Source: Styela clava (taxonomy: Eukaryota; Chordata; Ascidiacea; Stolidobranchia; Styelidae). From it: a stretch of 64,000 nt of DNA. Location of the stretch: contig NC_135251.1 in assembly GCF_964204865.1 (NCBI RefSeq), forward strand, positions 17,732,001 through 17,796,000, in the 5' to 3' direction. Within the stretch, counting starts at the first letter, position 1, and the number at the start of each line of letters is the position of its first letter. Positions 12,600 to 22,855 of the stretch are shown piece after piece. Under the pieces are notes generated by a model. It saw nothing but the letters and a program-made list of their open reading frames with translations, was not told where the DNA came from and did no database searches. Position numbers and translations under genes: made by a program.

Positions 12600-12826
12600 C
12601 GAGGGGAATATGCGGACCGCGGCATCAAGTCCGTGGGATTAGTTACCCAAATGTGTGTTTCCAGGTGGATGAACCAGCCTGTACTTGAACCACTACGAAA
12701 CGTCGAGAAGTCCGACAATACTCCCGCACATAATTATCAGCCACGGGATTCGCAAACCCACGTAGTGTAATCAGCGGTGCGATGGCAATCTTATGCCCAA
12801 CGCTTAGCACGATGCGCCACACCGCC
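12600..12826 (-). repeat. tRNA-derived SINE, family 2
   Basis: Read on the minus strand it starts GGCGGTGTGGCGCATCGTGC (A-box region) and continues through a degenerate B-box region near 12750 into a SINE body. The same family appears at 21640-21775, 36796-36835, 42062-42255, 44249-44285, 57425-57610 and 60608-60890. Short inverted words CCGAGGGG (about 12599) and CCCCTCGG (about 12872) flank this copy and may belong to a host element. Confidence 0.6.
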
Positions 12827-12829
12827 ATC

Positions 12830-13741
12830 TGACAATTATCCAGCTGAGCGCTTTATCGCGCTGCTGTCTACCCCTCGGCGAAAAATTACGTGGGGGAAGA
12901 TTGGGTGGGGATCGTCGTTGCTCGATGGCCGGTTATCGGGACCACTTCTTCAACTAATCTAGGTACATGGAACAGTGATCTAGTTAGCTTATCGTATCTA
13001 TGAAATTATTGCTTTAATCAAACTGACCTGAATTCCCAGCGTTTTTTTTCATATTCTCGGGCCCTAAACCGATTGCCTGTTCTTTCGTGTAATAAGTAGA
13101 TGGGCATGAGTTAAAGTAGATTTCATGAACAAGGTGTTGCTGACTAGATGACTCTCCGAGTCTTTTCGCGATCCCGCGTCGACTGCAACAAGCCAATATC
13201 TGTTTGTCATTTTGTTACATTATATTATTTATTCATTTTTCATATCGCGCATTGTTTTTTGCATGACGAAAATAAATATCTGAATCTGAACAACAGTAAA
13301 TGAATCACTCACTAACTTATGTGTCCCATCACTGACCAATTGATAGTTTCAAAGACAAAGCTGGTCGGGGAAGGTGGGGCACAGTGGAAAATCAGCTCTC
13401 AGACTTTTACCGTATCAGACCGTATTTATGTATTTTAATGTTTCACTCCCTTTCAAGTGCGGTACGACGTCCCCGCAAACGGGCAGCGACCGTTCGGAGA
13501 GATGCAAGCTATGAGATCAAATTGGTTTTGGAGGGTTAAAACTAAAATTTCGCCATCTCAGTCTTCCCCTTTTCTACTTTATCATTTCTAATATATATCT
13601 GTTATTTCTTTGCTTTAGCACAATGTAAAATATTCATAACGTTGGTAAGTGTATGATCTTCTCTCTTCTCCTTTTGACATGGGGCAGTCTGAAATAGTTT
13701 GATGCCTACGGGGAACAATGCCAAATCTCTCTAAATTTGAT
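12830..13741. other. Intergenic, no gene seen
   Basis: Sequence without convincing coding potential; ORFs at 12777-12962 and 13014-13196 are short, unconserved-looking and partly within the SINE. Confidence 0.3.
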
Positions 13742-14000
13742 GTATAGTATAAGTTTAAGTTTATTTCGACTCCATAATCAGCAAAACGATAAAATGAATG
13801 GTAAAAATAAATAAATAAAAACTGATTATGAAATCAGGAGAGCGAACAAAACCTTAGATAAGGTTTAAAACGTACAGAATGTATATAAGATGGAAGGTTT
13901 TGCCAAGAAGATGTGGTACGTGTTCACTCACCTAAAATAATTGAAATATTTCACACACGCTCACACGCACCCACAACCATATAGAAGTTATTAAGTAAAG
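13742..14000 (-). repeat. Dispersed repeat with shared 3' end, copy 1
   Basis: On the minus strand this carries a GT-rich stretch, then GCAAAACCTTCC, TTGTTCGCTC, and ends TGATTATGGAGTCGAAATAA followed by actta. The same ordered blocks occur in plus orientation at about 37690-37930 and 50080-50225, with a degraded version at about 15370-15540. The common 3' end suggests a retroposed family (SINE or 5'-truncated LINE), but no coding region or tRNA box is visible. Confidence 0.55.
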
Positions 14001-14289
14001 GGAACATGAAAAATTACATACTGGTAGTTAATAAAAATAAATAAATAAAAATTACTTTCCACACCATATTAATAAATTTATGATTGCCACTGCCAAATTG
14101 ATCAATTTTATAAATGGGAGTGAACAGTAAAGATAAACTTTTATAAAAAAAATATATTGTCAAGCTGATTATAGCCCAGATAGCACAACTACGTCGGAAC
14201 AACCATGGCCGAACGTTGTTCGAACCACCGGCCCAATAATGGCGAACAACCATGTTCCAGCGAAGATTTGGCCGCTGGGCCAACGTCGG

Positions 14290-14480
14290 TCCTTTCGTTG
14301 TAATGCAACCGTGGGAAACGGTCGGGCCAACGTAGGCGATACGTTGTAACACAATCGTGAAATATGGCCGGTCCAATGTGGGCGATACGTTGTAACACAA
14401 TCGTGACATAAGGCCGGGCCTACGTAGGCGACACGTTGTAATATAATCGTGGCATATGGTCGGGCCAAGTTAGGCGATGT
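14290..14480. repeat. Subterminal tandem array, about 60-bp unit
   Basis: Three to four diverged units each carry a GGCCNACGTAGGCGA-like block, then tacgttgtaa and caatcgtg. They sit just inside the left inverted repeat of the 14175-18963 segment. Overlapping minus-strand ORFs of 69-131 residues across this array are products of the repeat period and are not genes. Confidence 0.7.
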
Positions 14481-14819
14481 GTTGTACAGACAGGGTATGG
14501 ATCTATACTACATAGAAATTTCCCACTAATCTAACATTTATATAATAAAAAACAAAATATAACAAAATGTCTTTATTTTACAAATATGTATACATGTAAT
14601 AAAATTAATCGAAGTTCGTTGCCAGATCATCCAGAGCTGAAAAATATAAAAATTCTGTGTTAAATTGCAGTATTAGCAAGTTACAGCATCAGAGTTCAAA
14701 GCCTAGTCTGAATGACTGCATCCCAACAAATTTTCAGAGTAGGAATCTTAAGCCAAGTTTCTGCAGTCGCAAATGTGTGAGTGAAGCTTACATTGACAAG
14801 ACAATAATAATTGAGAATA

Positions 14820-15085
14820 CAGAAATTCTTGATTCTGCAAGGGGGCGTAGACAATGTTTTGAGGGGAATATTTGTTGGAGGGAGTAATGATGATTTGAGA
14901 TTTTATCTGACTAAAATGTCTTCAAATATTCCTTGTTGAAATTCATTTATCTTATTAGAAACAACATGCACCATGATTTGTTTAATTGATTTACAATAAA
15001 TTTGTGCTAGGGGGGGATGATAATGTAAAAAGTACTGTAAGGGAGCGATGATACAAATAAGCTCGAAAACCACTGTTTGTCATTA
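14820..15085. repeat. hAT MITE remnant
   Basis: The words gggggcgtagacaatgtttt and ctcgaaaaccactgtttg resemble the interior and right end of the element at 4110-4415. The left terminus and target duplication are not recognisable, so this is a decayed copy. Confidence 0.4.
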
Positions 15086-15369
15086 TGCATTATAACTCTG
15101 GCAACATTGGATTGGCAATTTGGCACTTGACTCTAACCATAATCAGCTTGGCGATATCTCCTTAATAAATATTTTTCTATACTGTTCACTTTTGTATACA
15201 AAATCTACATTCAATTTCTTTACTGTTCACAGTTGTTAACAAAATCATTATTAAATTTGACAATCATAATGATAAAAATGAATGGTGTGGCAACTGGCAA
15301 GTACATTCTGTTCACTACCCAACTTATCTAAATTTTCTCGCCTGTTTTTATTTTGTTATATCTCTGTTG

Positions 15370-15540
15370 TTGTTGTGTGTGTGTAACTTAATTTAATTCA
15401 TGAACATGATAGGCATCTTTTTGGCAAAACCTTATTTCTTTATGCTTTAATCTTAATTAAGGTTTTGTTTTCACTCCAGATTGTCAGATTCTATTTAATC
15501 AATTTTTGTTCATTTCCCTTATGAATTATCTTAAGCTGAT
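15370..15540 (+). repeat. Dispersed repeat with shared 3' end, degraded copy
   Basis: A GT-rich tract, ggcaaaacctt and aaggttttgttttcactcc occur in the same order as in the better copies at 13742-14000 (minus) and 37690-37930. The 3' end is too diverged to place. Confidence 0.35.
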
Positions 15541-16992
15541 TTAGAGTCAAAATGATCTTATACTTATAAAATAGAAGAGGGTAGAGCAGAGAAAGATGGT
15601 GGTACAATATGATAAACATATTACATACCTTTAATAGCAGAAACTAAGGTCGTCCCACTCACTCCTTCTTATCCACCGCGTACTGCACAGTTGAAAGAGC
15701 GGGAGAGTAAATTTGTTATACCTGAGCTCATGATTGTCCAAACCAGTCTTTCTTGGAGCAACCTCCAAGACTTGACAAATATCTTATCTGGAATGAGTAA
15801 ATAAGCACAATTATGAGAATACATTTAATGAAAAAGTTTCCATTCGTTGCAAAAGCTCTATGTTAATTATCGCGAGTATCTACTCTAAAATATAAACATA
15901 TGTGATTTGTCCACATCGCATTCGTATAAGGACATTTAAATAATCTTCCTTGAACACGAAGCAAATTATGGGGCAAATTGTATTTCATACATTATTTCGA
16001 AGCGCTTCATGCAGACAAAAACAAAACGACAAAAAATAAAAGGCACTCAATAAGATGAGACCCAGCAAAGGTATTTTCACCTATTTCACTTTCATGTTCT
16101 GTTTAGCTTTCGAATTAATTATGGAGTAATCTGCAATATTTTAACATTGTACTAAAACTAAACAAATATTCTGAATCTCAGAGATTTTTACATCATGGTC
16201 TTCATACGACGGCATGTGTTACCGGTCAGCGAACTCTTTTAAATTAATTTTGCTTGCCCCCTTGCCGCTGGGTAAAAAGGTTGGGAACCACCGAACTAAA
16301 CAGTTAAGTACAACCACGTTACACCAACGCCCCGCAAACTTACAGTCGATTTTCATCAGAATGATTAAATAGAATATTCAGAATAGAATAAATTGATTTT
16401 TAATGTTTTCTCGTTGTGGGGTCGCAAGTATCTGTAGTATGTGATTTTACAAAAATTGGGGTCGCGGAAAAAAAAGTTTGGGAACCATCGCCGTAAAGTG
16501 TCCGTAATCAGCTTATAAAAATATTCAACTTACAAACCATTTTTTCATCCTTGAATGTATTCTGGATCAAAATGTAATCAGACAATGAATTTCATCAATT
16601 CCGGTATGTCCGAGTCCACACTACAATCAGTGGAAAGTTGCAGATGCCGTAGCTTGTAGCATCAGAGTTTCTACCGCCTGTCCCAACAATTTTTCCATGG
16701 ACTGGATTGGAGCATGGCTTGATCTCTGAAAATTAAGTTAGTGTTACCCAATGTATAGTACATTATTGTCTTTCAAATGTTGTACTAGATAATTATTCAA
16801 CCGATATATCTAGCTATTGCGCAATATTTTATGGCACAGATATGCAAGGAGCTACTATCAAACTATAAAACAAAAACACCTGTTTTGGGCATTGTCCGCA
16901 TTGAAACATTGAGATGCTTGAAATGACACAGTGTATGATTGCGTGAAAGAGGGAATTGGAGCAGGTGAATTTTCCAGTCCATTGTCATAGGG

Positions 16993-17537
16993 CAGGGGTC
17001 GGGAACCTTTTTGGTCAAGAGAGCCATAAAATATACATATTTTCAATTGCATTTCCGTGCAAGCCATATAACATTTCTTCACTTAATGAGGCCTGAAATG
17101 TTTACTCGAAAGTCAACACATACAATGTCAATATACATTTAATGTGATTTCTGATGCTGCATGTAGGCGCTGCGGGCCTTGGACGGTTGCTCACCTGCAG
17201 CCCAATGTGGAAATCAACGATACTCATCACCCTTTTTCGTTTAGGCATCTCCGTAGTGTTTTTAAAACTATATCGCTTTTTGATGTCACAATATATGTTC
17301 CAGAATCCCCTTGTTTGTCACAATGCCCGTCTAGTAAATATCTTACATAACATAGACATGTGCTGGGCGCGCGTTCTCAAACGTATTGGGAATTTCCTGC
17401 CAAATTTGGCTATAGAATAGTTTGAAATCTCGTAACAATAGTAAGCTTAGTCTTAGAATATTAGATTTTTCTGAGAGCCATATGCCGTCATCGAAAGAGC
17501 CATATATGGCTCGCGAGCCATGGGTTCCCGACCCCTG
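16993..17537. mobile_element. hAT element (545 bp) with 8-bp target duplication
   Basis: Termini CAGGGGTCGGGAACC and GGTTCCCGACCCCTG are perfect 15-bp inverted repeats. The element is flanked by TCATAGGG at 16985-16992 and 17538-17545. Subterminal GAGAGCCATA / gagccatatatggctcgcga words are typical of short hAT derivatives. No transposase is encoded. Confidence 0.88.
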
Positions 17538-17980
17538 TCATAGGGCATCATTATATCATTAAACTTACAATGGTAATATTGACACTTGACAGAATATCTA
17601 ATCGGTAATAATTATTAAGAATAACCGGAAAAAATGAATATTACACAAAATATGTTCAAATATTTGTAAAGGATGTGTCGTACAATACTTCATGCTTTCA
17701 GAGTCGCTGGATTGCACAGTTGCATGCACATTTTGGAAGTCATTGTACAGAGATGGGCTTCGCCCAGTCGCCCGAATCTTTTTTGCTAGTGGTCTACTTT
17801 CCAATTCACTTTAAAATATAATAACACATAATTAAGGTTGGTTGGGTAAGCTTACATAGCATACATACTGAAAATAAATTATATAAATATACCCAATATA
17901 ATTCTATTGAAATTTAAAACAAAATATTATTCAGAAATCAGTAATCTATTTCTCAACAAAGCTGAAAATATGAACTGGAG

Positions 17981-18100
17981 CAGGGTTGGGCAAAGTCTCG
18001 GACCGCGTGCAAAAATTTTGCGCATCTAGACTGGCGGGCCATGTCGCATCTCGCATGTGTGGCGTAAAAAGTTATACCTTAGAAACAAAATTTTATTTAA
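17981..18100 (+). repeat. hAT terminus fragment
   Basis: CAGGGTTGGGCAAAGTCTCG followed by a GGCGGGCCATGTCGCATC-like word resembles the left end of GGCCCGC-rich hAT elements such as the one starting at 45693. No partner end was found nearby. Confidence 0.4.
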
Positions 18101-18394
18101 AGTGTTACAAAAACAAAAATGGAAAACAATAATCCTTGAGCTATTCTTTACCTAAAAACATCAAATTTTAGTTTCAGTTTGATTGTGGCAATTGTTAAAA
18201 CATATTTTAGATTTCAGCCAATTGAGATCTGTATTTAGATTTGTTGAAATTCATCAGACAGAAGGTTCACAAATGTACAACTATTCAGATTACTGGATTA
18301 AGTCGTCCAACGGGTTGGATTTGCGCTGCGAAAATGTTAGCACTTAGACAAATAAAGTAAATATAAAAAAATCATATCCAGGGATGAAGGACCA

Positions 18395-18630
18395 ATACCG
18401 GTACTCGATAACGAATACTGGTAAATGAGAGATGGCAACCTCAGAAATTTTAACAAAAAAACGCCAAAAGACCAAGTACGATACCGGTAACGTACCTCAT
18501 CTCGTTCTTTCGTTACCGGTACCTACGGTGTCCAGGGATAAATATGTAACTTTCACCGGTATGCTGGTATGGTACCGTATCACCCTTATGAACCGTGACC
18601 TGACAACGCACTTAGGGTACCGGTACCATT
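18395..18630. repeat. Cluster of ACCGGTA boxes
   Basis: TACCGGTA-type words occur about seven times in 240 bp, for example taccggtact, taccggtaac and taccggtacc. The same word recurs near 49-63, 1358, 4334, 37338 and 37473. It is a self-complementary octamer. Function is unknown; it may belong to the surrounding mobile element. Confidence 0.5.
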
Positions 18631-18963
18631 AGATTAACTTACACGGTTACAACTATCTCTACTTTCGCCATTCTACTATGAAAGCATTAAAAGTTCAATT
18701 TCACTGTCCCATCAACGGCAAAAACCTCGCAACAGGACATCCATTACGAGTACCGCCAAAATGAATGGCGACCTCATGTGCTATATTCGAATCGCGCGCC
18801 CATTTCTTCGCATAATTACGGACTTTCATACGAACCATCGGAGCATGACGGCGTGTTTCGTTGAAGGCCAATCATGGCCTTACCATGGTAAATGGTTGTA
18901 AAACCGCGTACAACGGTTGCCGGCGGATTATAACGTTGGCCCAACGTAGTTGTGCTATCTGGG

Positions 18964-21639
18964 AGATGGAGTCAAATGCCAAAATGCCCAACCAAAGTTG
19001 CCAGAATTGGATGCATGAAGAGGTGGGCTAGACCACTTCATTGCCCAAACTAGAGCCTATCATTGCCAAATTATAGTCCAGATTGTAATAAGTATTTAAA
19101 TATATCAGTAACTTTATAAGTATGAGTAATTATAATTAATTAAGGTAGAAAGACAGGGTATAGGAATATGTTGGTTGCTAAGGTTATAAGTTTTTTTTTT
19201 TTTTCATTTTTAGATATTGACTTCTGCAAGGATAAAGGAATTAGTATTGTTATTTCACAGGATCATTTCTTCATTTAATTATTGTGGCGTAATAGATGTC
19301 AATTCAAGTTTATCGTGGATGAGACATCAGCCTGCGAATTTTGTTGTTGTAGACACCATTTATATTCAATAAACTAGCCATTGTATTGATCATCACGGAA
19401 CTACCTGAAAAAGAGAAAATAAATCTGCGAGTAGGATATTCAAGGGTTACATATTTGGAAACAGCACTACCCTACACTTTTGTTTAGAATTAATTATTAT
19501 TTCGAGTAGATATTGATTATTAGTTATCTATCTTTAAAACGCTAGTTCAAAGACCAGAGTTGAAATATGGTTGGGACACCGGGTGAATCCTCGCAAACCA
19601 TGCAGAAACTCTCAAACCACACTGACCATTCGTATGTTGGCCTTCACATTAACTTCACAGCAGAACCTCAACCTAGGATAAAATTTTGCCCTGAGTTCTT
19701 TAGATGCTGATTCTTTGCTGATTTTCAACGGCATATTTCGTTCAATTTATGGACCGCCCGAGATACCTGACAAACGTTTTTTAAAGCATTTCGGTGGTAA
19801 AACGTGTGTCGCTTAGGAATTTCTTAGTCTCTACTACATTAGTGCCTTTTTGCATTAGCCCCGCAATGTCAAATGAATGTGCAAGTCAAAGGGCTCAAAA
19901 GATGGAAAAGAAAAAAGTGTCAAACTTTTCCCAATCTGGAAAACACAATTCGTTTATCAATTTAATAATTGAAATTAATGGTAAAGTTTCTCTTCTGACA
20001 ATTATTAAATCATCTAATTCAAATGATCAGAAAAACGTTGCATCTAGCAGGTCCATAATGGGATGGTGTCGACAAGAGGCATGCACTAAAATTAGGCTTA
20101 CCATACGTCGTCCCGTTTTAGGCGGGACCAGTATGTTCCCCAGCTTTTCTTTTTAGGGGGGGTGTTTCAAAATTTAGGGGGTGGTAAATAATTTGCTGTT
20201 AGATATAAAACTAGGCTATTTGTATTCTTAAAAAAATGGTATGTATTTAAGAAACGATGTAGACAACATGGGGGCCCCCAAGTTGATTGACGCGAGCCAA
20301 AATCCACAGCAGAATGTAATTGTAGGGCCAGAAAAGAGGAGCGAGAAAAAGTGCGGGACGACACGGCTGGGGTTCAGGGCGCGCTCAAGCGCCCTGAGAA
20401 AATTTTGGGAAATAGGCACCAAAATAGGCTCTAAGCTTGATTTTAGATACACCTAACATCGCAGTTTGTTATGTAATGAAATCAATAATTATAATATTTA
20501 GCTGATAGAATTCCCGGGGAATAGATAACAAGCACGGCTTTCAACCGTAAATATATACTACTACGTTTCAACAAGTAATTTGCAAGTTGCAACTGATAGT
20601 GACTAATGAAGTTACTTGCTCATCTGGCATTGTATGAATGGTTACTTATGGCTTGTTTTGTTACACATTTCTAATTTTTTTGAACATGTTTGTTTGACTT
20701 TTGTATGAATTAAATTTTGGAATAAGCTCGTCAACTGATCATAATGTTGTATTCCTTCAGAACTGAAATATTTTGTTGGTAAGAAGACAAATCGCTGAAG
20801 TTTGATTCTTTTCAATAAAGAAATAAACAACGCTGTCATTCATCTAAAAAAAGTCTGTTTTCAGTGCCTAGTTTTCGTTTTGTGACATCTTTAAGCTTTC
20901 TTAATATACGGCTGATATCTAAAATACTGCAGTGTGTAATCCTAATACCCATACGTATACATAAGATACCGGAATAATTCAATTGTTACGAAATAAACGT
21001 GCTTAAACTGTGATAATGATGTAACAATAGACGGTATCTAAAACTCAAAAGGTACCACATGAAGGGTTAAACTATTTCACTCAAGTTCGACGGGCCATTT
21101 TAAATCGTCACGCGGGCCGTAATTGGCCCGCAGACTGCGGTTTAGAACCCCTCAGTGTGAAATCGCACCTCAAAATTAGGGGGGGTGTTTGAAATTTTAG
21201 GGGGGGTGTTCACCCCCTATAGGGGGGGTATGGGGAATTAGTGGGCGGGACAGTCTCACTTTTCAACGTCTTGTCCCGGCGTTCCGACCGGTCGGTCAAA
21301 AGTCCCACTTTGGCGTTCAGCCAGCATAATACATGAACATTACTAATTTTAGCATGTTCTCGATACTGTTGTTGCTGTGTAGCGCCCTGGTAGCCTACTT
21401 ACTGAAGGTGGATACGTAGTTTTGTTTGTTTTTTTCTTAATAATTTAAATCGTATTTACCACTCCTGGCATTTTATATTTGGGCGTCTAGGTGGCAATTA
21501 TTTATAACCGAATGAGCAATATTTTTTATACGATCAGTTATGTGTTATCATCTTTACAGACATCCGCCCTCATTGACCTATCAGACTGAAGAACTCACAT
21601 TTTGTTGATGATATATTAAAGGAATGAAAGCTCCAAGAT
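18964..21639. other. Intergenic, mobile-element remnants
   Basis: No gene is seen. The 120-residue ORF at 19794-20156 has no recognisable domain. Words cgtcgtcccgttttaggcgg (near 20107) and gggcgggacagtctcac (near 21242), with two copies of ttagggggggtgttt (20154 and 21177), suggest the borders of a decayed element of about 1.1 kb. A GGCCCGC-rich hAT end lies near 21090-21155. Confidence 0.35.
21179..21235 (+). other. G-run cluster, possible G-quadruplex
   Basis: Four guanine runs of 7, 7, 7 and 4 (21179-21185, 21200-21206, 21222-21228, 21232-21235) lie within 57 bases. The first two loops are 14-15 bases, which is long, and a C-run within the second loop could pair instead with a G-run. Confidence 0.4.
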
Positions 21640-21775
21640 AGGAGGGGTCTCGTGAACCACCCTACGGCGGCTAGGAGTCCAGCAATCTTCTCGCACATGA
21701 TCATCCCTGCATGGGATTCGAACCCGCGCGGTGGTGAGCGTATTCCTAACGCTTAGCACGATGCGCCACACCGCC
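21640..21775 (-). repeat. tRNA-derived SINE, family 2
   Basis: On the minus strand: GGCGGTGTGGCGCATCGTGC (A-box region), then a clean B-box GGGTTCGAATCCC near 21716-21728, then the SINE body with GCTGGACTCCTAGCCGCC. This is the clearest head of the family. It directly abuts the hairpin at 21792. Confidence 0.75.
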
Positions 21776-21791
21776 GATCCGCGGCGCTCCC

Positions 21792-21883
21792 GAAGTATGT
21801 GCACCAAGATGGCGCACAACCTGAACCCTAACCTGGTACACATGCTATGTTCAGGTTGTGCGCCATCTTGGTGCACATACTTC
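21792..21883. repeat. Perfect 35-bp inverted repeat (MITE hairpin)
   Basis: Positions 21792-21826 are exactly complementary to 21849-21883, with a 22-base loop. The arm includes GTGCACCAAGATGGCGCAC. The 3' side is followed by fifteen consecutive G (21885-21899). Related but less symmetric copies are at 48373-48605 and 62090-62290. Confidence 0.85.
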
Positions 21884-21900
21884 TGGGGGGGGGGGGGGGC

Positions 21901-22855
21901 GGTCCGCTAAGCAAAAACACCCGATACTTCCCTAACCATGTGTTAAGGTTGTGATCATAAATATATGTTTGATCCAATTATAGAAGTAATATATTTAATC
22001 AAAAGAATGATGTCTAACAAGATCACAGGGAAACAGTTCGATATTTCGATTTTTAAAAGTTTAAATTAAATATAAGAATCAAAATTGCAATAGCTAAAAT
22101 GCGCGCAAGAAGGTAGAAAATACCTAAATCACAACCAAAAATATTGAAGCATCTCGTAAAATACAATTTCATACATTGGCATAAAAGCATTCAATATTGC
22201 AGTAAATAACAACAAAACAGGAACCTATGAACCAGTTGTGCCTATTATATACACAAAGGTAGATAGATATACAGTATTTTAAACATGTTGCAATTTGCTC
22301 TTCAAATAAATTTCCTGTGTTATTAACGGAATAATATACAGATCCATGTGGAAACATGAATATATACAGGAGGAGCCAACATTATAAGAAAATAAACCAA
22401 AATTACTTATTAGTTCAGTTAATAGCTGTGCTGCTCCACTAAGTTCTTATTGCGCTAAGTAATTGTCATGAAAGGTGGCCCAAGTGATATTTTACACTGA
22501 CATAAAGTTTGAAACCTAATTCTATTCAATGCCAAGGGATTCATTTGAATCTTTTATGACCAAATAATTATGTAGTGTGATTAAACAAATTGAACTTTGC
22601 TAGAAGTACAGGATAGACTTACAGTCAATAAATAGCCTATAAAAGAAACGATAAAATATATACTTCATTTGAAGATTATGTTTATTACAAATATAGACAT
22701 AAAGTATTATCATCTTTATCGCATGCACAAAATTAAAAATATTGCATCACCTCATAGCTCACTGATTTTTCTTTAATCTGATTTGATGCCATCATATGCA
22801 ATAGTAATTTGAAGGTTTTATTTTACAATTATTACAAGTAATATTTAACATTATA
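21901..22855. other. 3' flank of RLR-A
   Basis: AT-rich sequence without a gene. On the minus strand a polyadenylation signal AATAAA lies at 22817-22822, about 35 bases after the RLR-A stop codon. Confidence 0.45.

Larger units (their letters stand above)
14175..18963. mobile_element. 4.8-kb segment bounded by 20-bp inverted repeats
   Basis: CCCAGATAGCACAACTACGT at 14175-14194 is matched exactly by its reverse complement at 18944-18963. Both ends continue into sequences rich in GGCCCAACGTT-like words. Next to the left end lies a tandem array of about 60-bp units. No transposase is visible inside, and no clear target duplication is seen (left flank gattatag, right flank agatggag). It may be one large non-autonomous transposon or two solo ends of one family. 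Its interior holds an hAT element at 16993-17537. Confidence 0.5.
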